From positions 1 through 64,000 of the forward strand of contig NZ_POSN01000003.1 in the NCBI RefSeq assembly GCF_002994005.1: a stretch of DNA of 64,000 nt, in the 5' to 3' direction. A program made the translations under genes and the position numbers. Positions 26,868-34,886 of this stretch are shown piece by piece. The notes under the pieces are model-generated. The model saw only the letters and a program-made list of their open reading frames with translations, was not told the DNA's origin and searched no databases. Numbering within the stretch: position 1 is the first letter of the stretch; the number at the start of each line of letters is the position of its first letter. The stretch comes from Apilactobacillus quenuiae (GTDB lineage Bacteria > Bacillota > Bacilli > Lactobacillales > Lactobacillaceae).

Positions 26868-27602
26868 ATGATATTAAAAATTCAATTAAAAAAAGTATTT
26901 CGTAATAAAAGATTCCTACTATTTACTATAGTATTTCCAGTATTATGGTACCTAATGTTATTATACTTATCTAAAAGTTATGAAGGTGTAACCAAAAGCT
27001 TAGATCAAAATACCCTTTTTATGATAGGTTGCCTGATTGGTATTGTAGGTAATAGTATCGTTACTTTTTCAAAACGCGTAAGCAATACTAAAAATTTTTA
27101 TACATTTCAAAGCAAAATAACTAATTATTCCATTTGGAATTTTCTACTAGATTATATTATTACCCAAGTTATTCTTAACTTAATTATTGTAGTTTTCATA
27201 ACTTTTATTGGATTAGTATCAAATTCACTTGCAATGAACTATCAATTATTAATGTTAATATTATTAACAATATTAATTGGCATATACTTAAGTGTTATTG
27301 GTTTTCTTTGGGGAATTATGTTAGATAGCAAAACTGTTGATGCAAGCGCAACTCCATTAATGTTAGTTGTTGGTAATTTGTTTGTACCTTACAAGCAAAT
27401 GTTATCAGGAGGATTCGTTAACATTATCGATATTATCCAAAGAATTTTCCCACTTCACTATGTAATGGATATCAGTAATGAGATTATAAATAAGCAAAGC
27501 ATTTGCCAATCACTCTCAATGTTTATAATTACTTTTATCATCACCCTAATCCCATTTTTATTAATAATTTGGTTTAAATTTATAAAAAAGGAAGTGGCAT
27601 AG
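26868..27602 (+). CDS. ABC-2 type transporter permease
   Basis: 244 residues with six hydrophobic segments (about 15-35, 50-70, 98-122, 127-152, 160-185 and 215-238), typical of ABC-2 permeases exporting lipids, peptides or antibiotics. The start lies 3 bp after the HTH-ABC fusion stop, with AACAAGGAG overlapping that gene's end, so the two form one export complex in the membrane. The stop (27600-27602) is 4 bp before a 47-residue ORF. Confidence 0.9.
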   Translation: MILKIQLKKVFRNKRFLLFTIVFPVLWYLMLLYLSKSYEGVTKSLDQNTLFMIGCLIGIVGNSIVTFSKRVSNTKNFYTFQSKITNYSIWNFLLDYIITQVILNLIIVVFITFIGLVSNSLAMNYQLLMLILLTILIGIYLSVIGFLWGIMLDSKTVDASATPLMLVVGNLFVPYKQMLSGGFVNIIDIIQRIFPLHYVMDISNEIINKQSICQSLSMFIITFIITLIPFLLIIWFKFIKKEVA

Positions 27603-27606
27603 AAAT

Positions 27607-27750
27607 ATGAAATTTAATAATCTTCATGATTTTGTTAAATATAATTATGAACACGGATATTATGATAATCAGTATAGTAATCATTATCACAAAAATGCAA
27701 TGAAAGACTATGATCTAGGATATTATCAGTCTAAAAAAGCTTATAAATAA
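27607..27750 (+). CDS. Tyr/His/Asn-rich 47-residue protein in the ABC operon
   Basis: ATG at 27607, 4 bp after the permease stop, with GGAAGTGG inside the permease end; TAA at 27750, directly followed by the operon terminator. The product is hydrophilic, rich in Tyr, His, Asn and Lys (YNYEHGYYDNQYSNHYH; DYDLGYYQSKKAYK), with no hydrophobic segment. Position between permease and terminator argues that it is translated. It might be a substrate, an accessory or a fragment of a repeat protein: its DYxxGYYxxKKAY pattern recalls the giant-protein stalk repeats. Confidence 0.6.
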   Translation: MKFNNLHDFVKYNYEHGYYDNQYSNHYHKNAMKDYDLGYYQSKKAYK

Positions 27751-27781
27751 AAGGATTGATTCATTACGAATCAATCCTTTT
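27749..27781. terminator. Bidirectional terminator between convergent genes
   Basis: A 13-bp stem AAAAGGATTGATT / AATCAATCCTTTT with a 7-nt loop serves the ABC operon on the plus strand and the nuclease gene on the minus strand. Confidence 0.9.
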
Positions 27782-27787
27782 ATTACT

Positions 27788-28675
27788 TTATCTATAATGA
27801 TGGTAATTATGATAGTTATTGTAATGACGATAGTTACGTACATAATGATGATTATTTCTATATGAACGATGATTGTTATTAAAGTTAGGTGCTCCTTCAG
27901 GAGTAGGTACATTCATACTTTTATCAATTCTTGATCTACCAGTAGCATAATCAAATTTAATTCCTGGTTGAACGTTATATAAGTAAACATTAAAGTTCAA
28001 AATATTATCAGTGGAAAGTGCCTGCATATGGACACCACTAGCCATTAAATTATTACCCTTAAAAATAGGCGTAACTTTATAAATTACTTTTTTACCTTCT
28101 TTTAAAGCATCCCTAACTTTAGTTTCATAAATAGTTTGCACTTTTTGATTACTAAATGCACTTTGGGTAAATAAGTTTTTTATATTATTTTGATCACCAG
28201 ATTTTAGTCCTGGTTTATAACTACCATCTAAGCTAATGCCACCAGAAACGCTATAAGCAATCTCATGGCCACGATTAATAATGGCAGCACCATCAACAAA
28301 TTTTTGGTGCCAAGCAGTAGGTTCAACTCTTTGAGTACTTCTTAAACTACCATTTGCTAGATTACGATGTTCCAAATAAGCAATGTTACCAGCAGAAGTA
28401 CGATTTAAATGATCCAAATTAGCATAAACAACATGATTATACTTCCAGTCAGTAGCTTTTAAATTAGCTTTATTATTATTGACCTCAATATATGATTGGT
28501 CACCTGACTTATATTCTAATTGATCTAATTTTTGATCCACAAACTTGTCATCTTTACTTGCTATATTGATATTATTATCTTTAACATTGTTTTGATTGTC
28601 AGCATTTTTTGATCCACAGCCAGTTAAAACTAACGCTAAAAATAAAGAACTAATCACTAAACCTTTGTTTTTCAT
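27788..28675 (-). CDS. DNA/RNA non-specific endonuclease lipoprotein (EndA-like) with NRGH motif
   Basis: 295 residues. Lipobox LVLTGC places the lipid-anchored Cys at 20, so the enzyme sits outside the membrane. The EndA/NucA-type core spans about 75-255 (NRTSAGNIAYLEHRNL; ISLDGSYKPGL; VIYKVTPIFKGNNLMASGVH; FDYATGRSRID). In the catalytic motif, normally DRGH, the sequence reads NRGH (134-137), with His137 kept. The last ~30 residues are His/Tyr/Asn/Arg-rich (HHYVRNYRHYNNYHNYHHYR) and might bind metal or nucleic acid. Such nucleases degrade DNA for uptake or nutrition. Whether Asn134 lowers activity is unknown. Confidence 0.88.
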   Translation of the reverse strand: MKNKGLVISSLFLALVLTGCGSKNADNQNNVKDNNINIASKDDKFVDQKLDQLEYKSGDQSYIEVNNNKANLKATDWKYNHVVYANLDHLNRTSAGNIAYLEHRNLANGSLRSTQRVEPTAWHQKFVDGAAIINRGHEIAYSVSGGISLDGSYKPGLKSGDQNNIKNLFTQSAFSNQKVQTIYETKVRDALKEGKKVIYKVTPIFKGNNLMASGVHMQALSTDNILNFNVYLYNVQPGIKFDYATGRSRIDKSMNVPTPEGAPNFNNNHRSYRNNHHYVRNYRHYNNYHNYHHYR

Positions 28676-28749
28676 TTCTTATCCATCCCTATAATTTATC
28701 TAATAATAATCTTAACATAGTCACCAATATATAATTTTAAATAAAATAA

Positions 28750-28775
28750 AAAAGCTGGATAAAAATCCAGCTTTT
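28750..28775 (-). terminator. Terminator of pnuC
   Basis: AAAAGCTGGAT / ATCCAGCTTTT stem with a 4-nt loop, 8 bp after the pnuC stop on the minus strand. Confidence 0.9.
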
Positions 28776-28782
28776 AAGAAAA

Positions 28783-29535
28783 CTATTCTTCAACTTCCAC
28801 TTTATTAGCATAAGCTTGTTCTTCTTTGATCAAACGTTGTTTTTCTTTTTCATTGAACCAAGGAGAAGTAGTAAATGCTAAAACATCATTTGCAACATAA
28901 ATTGCACTGTTTACAAACATTGCTAAAGTAGCAGAACCTTCCTTGAAAGTGATGAACCATAATACCAATTGAGCAAGACCTGATGCTAACCACCAGAAGT
29001 ATTGGTTGTTATATCTCATGAAACAAATAATTCCAGCTGTTAAACAAACAGCGAAACTAAATGCATCATAGAATGGACGACCATCATCAGTTAGTGCTTG
29101 AATTGCAAAACCTGATCCAACGAATACAACTGCAGTAAAGGCAATAGAAATCACCCAACTTTTAGCAGTAAATTTACGAATTTTAGAAACCATATTGACG
29201 TTCCAGTTCTTACTTAGCAATACTGGAATATCAAGTGTGGCTATGTAAGCAATTTGTTCACCAATACTCAAATAATTCTTTGAAGTAAATCCAACAACTA
29301 TAAAACAAATACCAGATAAAATACCTAAAACACCATTAACAGATTTAGCAGCATTAATTGCAAGGACACATAGAACCCCTAAAGTGGTTCCAATAAAAGT
29401 TAAGATTGAAAGCCATGTGATTGGTGCATTTACCAATGTCATAACTTGGCAACCTAAACTAAAGAAAAATAAATAATAATTTTGTTTTGGCCAACCTTTT
29501 AATTGATGAGCCAAGAATTTAAAGTATGATGACAA
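28783..29535 (-). CDS. pnuC: Nicotinamide riboside/mononucleoside transporter PnuC
   Basis: 250 residues from a TTG start with GGGGAGAAT upstream. Seven to eight membrane helices and the PnuC segments ITWLSILTFIGTTLGVLCV, NGVLGILSGICFI and QYFWWLASGLAQLVLWF, the last being the conserved W-rich substrate region. It imports nicotinamide riboside for NAD synthesis, driven by intracellular phosphorylation. A long leader with a nested hairpin (29594-29656) precedes it and may carry control of expression. Confidence 0.93.
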   Translation of the reverse strand: MSSYFKFLAHQLKGWPKQNYYLFFFSLGCQVMTLVNAPITWLSILTFIGTTLGVLCVLAINAAKSVNGVLGILSGICFIVVGFTSKNYLSIGEQIAYIATLDIPVLLSKNWNVNMVSKIRKFTAKSWVISIAFTAVVFVGSGFAIQALTDDGRPFYDAFSFAVCLTAGIICFMRYNNQYFWWLASGLAQLVLWFITFKEGSATLAMFVNSAIYVANDVLAFTTSPWFNEKEKQRLIKEEQAYANKVEVEE

Positions 29536-29593
29536 TTTAAAAATTCTCCCCTATTTAAATATATAATTTTTAAGGAGAACATACCTAGGATTA

Positions 29594-29656
29594 CTACATG
29601 TTGTGTTAACATATAGTGTTCTCTCAAAAAACAACACTATATATATTACCATGTAG
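29594..29656 (-). promoter_or_regulatory. Nested inverted repeats in the pnuC leader
   Basis: Outer arms CTACATG (29594-29600) and CATGTAG (29650-29656) enclose inner arms ATATAGTGTT (29611-29620) and AACACTATAT (29633-29642). The structure lies about 60-120 bp before the TTG start. It may be an RNA regulator or a repressor site; I cannot assign it to a known NAD-related class. Confidence 0.45.
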
Positions 29657-29682
29657 AAATATTTTTGCAATCGAGAATCAAA

Positions 29683-29723
29683 AATATTAGAGTCGTCTCA
29701 CTAGTAATATCGGGCTCTATATT
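29683..29723 (-). terminator. Probable terminator of the membrane-protein array
   Basis: AATATTAGAG / CTCTATATT arms with one bulge and an internal loop containing ACTAGT lie about 40 bp past the last array gene; T-rich sequence follows on the minus strand. Confidence 0.45.
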
Positions 29724-29762
29724 ATTTTTTAAAAATTTTGATTAAAATTTTCCATGAATTTT

Positions 29763-30176
29763 TTAATTTTCAAAATCAGTGCATTGAATAAAAGTTGAAT
29801 TTATAAAAATAATAGCAGATATTATGAAAGTAAGACTGAAGTTAGGAATATATAACTCTACAACGAAAAAAATAATCATAACTAAAAAAGCTGTTGCGAA
29901 AATAGATAATCCATATATTGGTAGCATTCTTGAACTTTTATTGTGAAAATCATTATTACTATTTTGCAATTCATAATAGATTTTTTTAATTCTAGGATGA
30001 TTTTTAGATAATAATTTGGTAAATATTATGAACAGCAAAGAATAAGCCATCCAAATGACAATTCCTAAAATGGAAATAGTCACATTGTTAGTAAAATTTA
30101 AAAACATAAATATTATTAACAAAGGTAATACAAAAAATAACATTTCTAATCCAAATAATTTCCAATTTGTTTTCAT
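29763..30176 (-). CDS. Array membrane protein 1 (MKTNWK family)
   Basis: 137 residues, four predicted helices, starting MKTNWKLFGLEMLFFVLPLL and ending FIQCTDFEN. A central polar loop (KLLSKNHPRIKKIYYELQNS) separates two hairpins. Start has AAAGGAT, which overlaps the previous cistron's stop (5-bp gap). It is closest to the third member, at 30616-31038: the first 20 residues are identical. Last gene of a seven-member tandem array. Function unknown; small multi-helix arrays of this type sometimes give self-protection against peptides, but nothing here proves it. Confidence 0.8.
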   Translation of the reverse strand: MKTNWKLFGLEMLFFVLPLLIIFMFLNFTNNVTISILGIVIWMAYSLLFIIFTKLLSKNHPRIKKIYYELQNSNNDFHNKSSRMLPIYGLSIFATAFLVMIIFFVVELYIPNFSLTFIISAIIFINSTFIQCTDFEN

Positions 30177-30181
30177 AAAAT

Positions 30182-30598
30182 TTATCCTTTCTTATTCTCA
30201 AAACTAAAAGTAGTACATTGGATGAATCTTATAAAAACCTCAATCAAAATAAATAAAATTGTTACGGTAAACAACGTTTCGTTCCAATTATTTAAAAATA
30301 AAATTATTAATCCTATTGCGCATAAAATTAAAGCAAAGATATATGTAATCTTCTTTAATTTTTTATTACGTTTGATTAATGAATAATAATTACCATAGTT
30401 CAGTTGATAAAAAGATTCGACTTTGGAAAACTTTTTGCCCAATAAATATGAAAATAGTTGTAAAAATAGAATATATATAAAATAAATAGCCACTTGTAAG
30501 CTTGAATTTTGCAAGAAAAAAATGTTGTAAAACATAAGTGTTAATGGTAAATAAAGTAATAATATTGTCGAAATGAATAAACCCCAATTTGTTTTCAT
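30182..30598 (-). CDS. Array membrane protein 2
   Basis: 138 residues, four hydrophobic segments, starting MKTNWGLFISTILLLYLPLT and ending FIQCTTFSFENKKG. The same layout as its neighbours: two N-terminal helices, a basic loop (LLGKKFSKVESFYQLNYGN) and two C-terminal helices. The start follows GAGGTCAGT, with 17 bp to the upstream cistron. Sequence is more diverged than members 1 and 3. Confidence 0.8.
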   Translation of the reverse strand: MKTNWGLFISTILLLYLPLTLMFYNIFFLQNSSLQVAIYFIYILFLQLFSYLLGKKFSKVESFYQLNYGNYYSLIKRNKKLKKITYIFALILCAIGLIILFLNNWNETLFTVTILFILIEVFIRFIQCTTFSFENKKG

Positions 30599-30615
30599 AC
30601 TGACCTCGCATTTAA

Positions 30616-31038
30616 TTATTTTACATTCTTAAAATCAGTGCACTGTAAGAAAAATAACACCATAATGACAACCAAGATTGGAACAAGCATGCCATAAGTA
30701 TTATAAAAATTAGGTAGATATAATCCTAGAATAAAGACAATCACCATAACTACAACCACTGATAATGAAAAAGCTAGTACATATACTGGTAGCATCCTTG
30801 AATCTTTATTTTTTAAACCACTATTATTAATACCATAATAAAACTGCTTAATTTTGGGGTGGTTCTTTGATAAGAGTTTTGTTAAAAATATAAATATCAA
30901 ACAATAAATTAGCCAAATAATCAATCTTATAAATTCACTATTTTGATTTGGTTCTCTGTTGAATGCCGTAAATATTATCAAAAGTGGTAATACAAAAAAT
31001 AACATTTCTAAACCAAATAATTTCCAATTTGTTTTCAT
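30616..31038 (-). CDS. Array membrane protein 3
   Basis: 140 residues, four helices, starting MKTNWKLFGLEMLFFVLPLL and ending FFLQCTDFKNVK. The first 23 residues are the same as member 1 up to IIF, and the loop LTKLLSKNHPKIKQFYYG is very similar, so the pair is a recent duplication with diverged C-terminal helices. Ribosome-binding site AAGGAG. 9 bp downstream of member 4. Confidence 0.8.
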   Translation of the reverse strand: MKTNWKLFGLEMLFFVLPLLIIFTAFNREPNQNSEFIRLIIWLIYCLIFIFLTKLLSKNHPKIKQFYYGINNSGLKNKDSRMLPVYVLAFSLSVVVVMVIVFILGLYLPNFYNTYGMLVPILVVIMVLFFLQCTDFKNVK

Positions 31039-31047
31039 AAGAACTCC

Positions 31048-31476
31048 TTATTGCTTATTCTCAAAATCAAATTTGGTAAATTCAATAAATAGTCGATAAA
31101 TAACCATTAGTAATAAAAGAATCATTAACATAAATCCTGTATTCCCAATGGATTTATCACCAATATTTCCAGTAAATTCAACAATAAAAAATAACAAAAG
31201 CATAATCAAACTAGGCATATAATAAAGGATTTTAACTTTAGTTATACGATCCTTAATATAATAATTACTAGTAAATAATGCTTTATTCATTTCATTGATG
31301 GAAGCATTACGTTTACCGATAACCTTAGTAACTATGTAAAGAATAATAAAATAGATGGCTAAAATTAAAATTGGCAAATACGAATCACTAAATAAAATAT
31401 AGAAAATAAGCCATAGAACAATAGGTACATATGAAAGTAGGAATACCAATCCTAGCATTTTCCAATTTGTTTTCAT
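31048..31476 (-). CDS. Array membrane protein 4
   Basis: 142 residues from the ATG at 31476, which has TTGGAG nine bases upstream; an in-frame TTG at 31491 overlaps that site and is rejected. Starts MKTNWKMLGLVFLLSYVPIV and ends LFIEFTKFDFENKQ, with four helices and a polar central loop (VIGKRNASINEMNKALFTS). Lies 15 bp after the broken fifth member. Confidence 0.8.
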   Translation of the reverse strand: MKTNWKMLGLVFLLSYVPIVLWLIFYILFSDSYLPILILAIYFIILYIVTKVIGKRNASINEMNKALFTSNYYIKDRITKVKILYYMPSLIMLLLFFIVEFTGNIGDKSIGNTGFMLMILLLLMVIYRLFIEFTKFDFENKQ

Positions 31477-31491
31477 AAGAAATGACTCCAA

Positions 31492-31876
31492 TCATTTTTC
31501 AAAATTAAATTTAACACATTGCATAAACATACCAAATCCATATATATAATAGCAAAAAATATTATGTATCCAATATCGCTAAAAAGCCATCCAGAAAACA
31601 TAAAAATAACTAAAATAATAACTATAGTGTTACCCCAAAACATGATTGGGGGACGATTTTTAGCCAAATGACTATCACCCATTATATTGTCATATAGATA
31701 CTTTATTATATGATTTTTTTTAAAATACTTAATACAGCACACATAAGTATTAAGTAAGTAAAAAGTGAAATAAAAAGTATGAAGTTATTAAACAATCCTA
31801 AACTAACTAAACAAAGCATGAGTGGTAAATAGAAAAATATCGATTGTAGAATCAATCTTTGTTTATCAATTTTCAT
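31492..31876 (-). pseudogene. Array member 5, broken by two frameshifts
   Basis: From the ATG at 31876 the reading MKIDKQRLILQSIFFYLPLM...LILMCAVLSILKKII stops at 31706. Adding one A in the A8 run (31714-31721) would continue into KKNHIIKYLYDN and two more helices. Near 31540-31550, removing two bases from a TA repeat would restore the family ending GFGMFMQCVKFNFEK, with a stop at 31492. Both breaks are in slippage-prone tracts. Either a decayed gene, a phase-variable one, or sequencing error in homopolymers. Confidence 0.75.
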
Positions 31877-31891
31877 TCAATTCATAACTCC

Positions 31892-32260
31892 CTACTTATT
31901 CTCTAATGAGTAGAATAATTCCAAAATAACTACATAAATCAATGTGAAGAAGAAACCATTAAGTCGCAAAGCTCCAAATAATACGTTCATCAACAATAAT
32001 ATTGCAAGTAAGATAAGTAATGACACTGTTGGATGCTGGCGATAAAATGAATTGTTACGCACGCCAAAACCATAGTAAAACATTTGTGCTAATTTGCTAT
32101 ATGGATGATTTTTACAATACATATATAGAACAACAAAATAAATAATAATGGCTACTAAACTTAATAACCAGCCAATCAACAGTTCAATAATCCCAGCAAT
32201 CACAAAAGCCGGTAAAACTAAAATAATTCCATTAATAAATGATTTCCAATTAATTTGCAT
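31892..32260 (-). CDS. Array membrane protein 6
   Basis: 122 residues starting MQINWKSFINGIILVLPAFV and ending LELFYSLENK; four hydrophobic segments with the loop CKNHPYSKLAQMFYYGFGV, matching the KNHPxIKxFYYG loop of other members. Ribosome-binding site AGGAG. 10 bp downstream of the first array gene. Confidence 0.8.
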   Translation of the reverse strand: MQINWKSFINGIILVLPAFVIAGIIELLIGWLLSLVAIIIYFVVLYMYCKNHPYSKLAQMFYYGFGVRNNSFYRQHPTVSLLILLAILLLMNVLFGALRLNGFFFTLIYVVILELFYSLENK

Positions 32261-32270
32261 AATAAAGCTC

Positions 32271-32621
32271 CTACTCTTTCTTTAGTGAATAAATAAAATT
32301 AGTAACTGAAAAGATAATGAATAAGTATAAAATATCATTAATATTCCAGTATTTAATTGATATAAGCGCAAAAATAACGTAAAAAATTATAATACAAATA
32401 GGAATCAAAATCTTATGTTGCTTATAAAACATTTTATTATCATTGTTAATTTTCCAAAAATAAAAATTAGGGAATAGTTTAAAAAGTATCAAAATTAATA
32501 CCATTAAAATAATTGCCACTATTAGCGAAATCATAAAACTAATCTGCCAAGCAGCTAGCATGATTAAAAAGTAAATTATAACTATAGTGTTAGCCAAAAA
32601 ATTCTGCCATAGTATTTTCAA
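32271..32621 (-). CDS. Array membrane protein 7 (first cistron)
   Basis: 116 residues from a TTG at 32621, giving MKILWQNFLANTIVIIYFLI. This aligns with the MKTNWK/MQINWK start of the family, and GAAGGGTAGG lies upstream. An ATG 21 bp earlier has no site and overlaps this one. Four hydrophobic segments, ending FIYSLKKE. Most diverged and shortest member; promoter presumably in 32650-32710. Confidence 0.75.
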   Translation of the reverse strand: MKILWQNFLANTIVIIYFLIMLAAWQISFMISLIVAIILMVLILILFKLFPNFYFWKINNDNKMFYKQHKILIPICIIIFYVIFALISIKYWNINDILYLFIIFSVTNFIYSLKKE

Positions 32622-32738
32622 TAAGATGCGCCTACCCTTCATCTATCTATGTTATCAAAGTTATAGCTATCTTTTAATAGTTTTTAGAATTATAAAATAA
32701 TATAATGTAACTAATTCATAACAAAAGGATTTGATTAA

Positions 32739-34106
32739 ATGGAATATCGAATTGAAAAAGATTCTCTAGGCAATGTCAAAGTACCAAAAAATGCTCTTTT
32801 TGGACCGCAAACGCAACGTAGTCGCATTAATTTTAATTTTGGTCGACTAATGCCGATTCAAATTATTCATGCCCTTTTACAAATTAAAAAAGCTGCTGCC
32901 ATTGTAAATGCTAAAGATAAAACTTTAAATCAAGCTAAATCAGAAATGATTGTAAAAACAATTGATCAAATTTTAGATGGTAATTATCGTAATGAATTTC
33001 CACTACATGTTTATCAAACTGGTAGCGGTACTCAAACTAATATGAACGTGAACGAAGTAGTTTCACATTTATCGCAAAAATTAAATTCAGATATTAAAAT
33101 TCATCCCAACGATGATGTTAACAAATCACAAAGTTCTAATGATACCTTTCCCACTGCCATGATGATTGCGGCTACTGATGCAATTAATAATTTATTGCCA
33201 GTATTAAAAGAACTAGTTAACAAGCTAAATGAAAAAGAAATTGCATATCAAACCGTGATTAAAATTGGGCGGACTCATTTACAAGATGCAACGCCAATTA
33301 CCTTTGGCCAAGAAATTAGTGGTTGGAAGTCTGCAATTCAACATGACATTGATTTCTTAGAATCTAATAAAACTGCCCTGCTTGAATTACCAATTGGTGG
33401 AACTGCTGTTGGTACCGGTCTAAATACACCTGAAAGTTTTGACTCAGATATGGTAAATCAATTGAATAAACAATTAAATGAAGATTTTAAAGTAGCGCCT
33501 AATAAATTTCAGGGACTTGCTAATCATAGTGGAATTACAATGGTACACGGTATTTTAAAAACCCTTGCTACTGATCTGATTAAGATTGGTAATGATATTC
33601 GATTCTTAGCATCCGGTCCCCGTGCTGGATATAATGAATTAAATATTCCAAGCAATGAACCAGGTTCATCAATTATGCCAGGTAAAGTTAATCCTACTCA
33701 GATTGAAGCATTAACAATGGTCAGTGCTGAAGTCATGGGCAATGATACTACCATTAATTTTGCTAATAGTCAGGGTAACTTTGAAATGAATGTCTATAAG
33801 CCTTTAATCATTACTAAATTTTTAGAAAGTGCCAACTTACTAAGTGAATCGGTAGCGTCATTTACTAATAAATTAGTTGACGGAATGACTATTAATAAGG
33901 AACGTATGGATGATTTATTGCAAAATTCATTAATGTTAGTAACGGCTTTAAGCCCTCATATTGGCTATGAACGTAGTGCTAAAATTGCTCAAAAAGCAAA
34001 GAAAGAAAACACCACTTTAAAAGCAGCTGCTTTAGCTAGTGGTGTCAGTGAAGAAGATTTTAACCAATGGGTAGTTGCCCGCGATATGACTAATATTGAT
34101 AAATAG
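32739..34106 (+). CDS. fumC: Class II fumarate hydratase
   Basis: 455 residues with all superfamily signatures: GSGTQTNMNVNEV, the SSNDTFPTAM segment, GRTHLQDATP, and GSSIMPGKVNPTQIEA carrying the catalytic loop serine. It interconverts fumarate and malate in the cytoplasm without an iron-sulfur cluster. In lactobacilli it usually serves a partial reductive branch or malate/fumarate use. Ribosome-binding site AAAGGAT. Single gene with a strong shared terminator. Confidence 0.96.
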   Translation: MEYRIEKDSLGNVKVPKNALFGPQTQRSRINFNFGRLMPIQIIHALLQIKKAAAIVNAKDKTLNQAKSEMIVKTIDQILDGNYRNEFPLHVYQTGSGTQTNMNVNEVVSHLSQKLNSDIKIHPNDDVNKSQSSNDTFPTAMMIAATDAINNLLPVLKELVNKLNEKEIAYQTVIKIGRTHLQDATPITFGQEISGWKSAIQHDIDFLESNKTALLELPIGGTAVGTGLNTPESFDSDMVNQLNKQLNEDFKVAPNKFQGLANHSGITMVHGILKTLATDLIKIGNDIRFLASGPRAGYNELNIPSNEPGSSIMPGKVNPTQIEALTMVSAEVMGNDTTINFANSQGNFEMNVYKPLIITKFLESANLLSESVASFTNKLVDGMTINKERMDDLLQNSLMLVTALSPHIGYERSAKIAQKAKKENTTLKAAALASGVSEEDFNQWVVARDMTNIDK

Positions 34107-34151
34107 AAAAATGGTCTATGAATTCATATTTAAATTTCATAGACCATTTTT
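34107..34151. terminator. Bidirectional terminator between fumC and a convergent gene
   Basis: A 16-bp stem AAAAATGGTCTATGAA / TTCATAGACCATTTTT with T-rich flanks on both strands. Confidence 0.92.
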
Positions 34152-34153
34152 AT

Positions 34154-34492
34154 TTATACTAAATTATTAATTGCATATACAATACTCATATCATCAATTC
34201 CTAAAACTAACTGATCATATTTTTCATTGTTTAGACGAATTACAACAGGTACATCATTTTTTGAAATATTCCAAAAAGATTTTTGACCATCTTTTATAAA
34301 AGTGCCATTAATTAGACCATTAATACTTATTCCTAAATTTTTTATTCCTTTACTATCTGAAACAATCCCCTTATCAATTGTTGCGCCATTAACATTATTA
34401 ATTGGAATAGTAAAACTGTTCTTTGTTATTTTACTAAAGCCTCCTAACTTTATTAATAATTCATTGTTTAAGATTTTAATACTATTTTTCAA
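34154..34492 (-). CDS. Small PH-like protein coupled to tetR
   Basis: 112 residues from a TTG at 34492, six bases after GAGGTGA inside the tetR end, so it overlaps tetR by 11 bp. Beta-rich pattern (FTIPINNVNGATIDKG; GTFIKDGQKSFWNISKND; VPVVIRLNNEKYDQLVLGID) like small bacterial PH-type domains. No membrane helix. Family assignment is by pattern only; function unknown. Obligate partner of the TetR gene by position. Confidence 0.6.
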   Translation of the reverse strand: MKNSIKILNNELLIKLGGFSKITKNSFTIPINNVNGATIDKGIVSDSKGIKNLGISINGLINGTFIKDGQKSFWNISKNDVPVVIRLNNEKYDQLVLGIDDMSIVYAINNLV

Positions 34493-34868
34493 TATTATTC
34501 ACCTCATCTTTTAGTTTTGCTCTGGCAAGGATCCTATTAATAAGTAGATTATCAATCTTAGCTGGTAGAAAATCTTTATACCAATTAGATATTTTTAATC
34601 TTAACTTGTTATTACGGGGACATAATTCCATTAAAGCAATTAGGATTATATCTAAATCCATGTCTTTTTCATTCATCTTTAAGCTTGAATCTAAAACTGC
34701 TGAAAACATTTTCAATTTACTACCAAATTGAGAATACAAGCTTCCTCTTAACAATTCAGTAACATCAACTAAATCATCTATAGAAGTAGCTTCATAACCC
34801 TTTTCAACAAAAACTTTCTTCATCTTTTCTGTAACTTCTGATAAATTATATTTTTTATTTCTTCCCAT
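34482..34868 (-). CDS. Short TetR/AcrR family regulator
   Basis: 128 residues, while the family is usually about 180-220. The N-terminal HTH is complete (KMKKVFVEKGYEATSIDDLV, LLRGSLYSQFGSKLKMFSAV). The ligand-binding part is reduced to about 65 residues. A palindrome TTGACTGAATAGTCAA (34887-34902) ends 18 bp upstream of the start and probably binds this protein, giving autoregulation. Cotranscribed with an overlapping small PH-like gene. The stop is genuine in this sequence; loss of the C-terminal helices by an old truncation is possible. Confidence 0.82.
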   Translation of the reverse strand: MGRNKKYNLSEVTEKMKKVFVEKGYEATSIDDLVDVTELLRGSLYSQFGSKLKMFSAVLDSSLKMNEKDMDLDIILIALMELCPRNNKLRLKISNWYKDFLPAKIDNLLINRILARAKLKDEVNNIEK

Positions 34869-34886
34869 ATTTATATATTATCTTTT

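Noticed and set aside
29536-29762. Known NAD-binding riboswitch upstream of pnuC
   Set aside because: A hairpin is clear, but I could not match the conserved loops of a known class by eye, so it is reported only as an unassigned structure.
30390-30611. Alternative 73-codon minus-strand frame within the array
   Set aside because: Overlaps array member 2 in another frame and does not show the family start or end.
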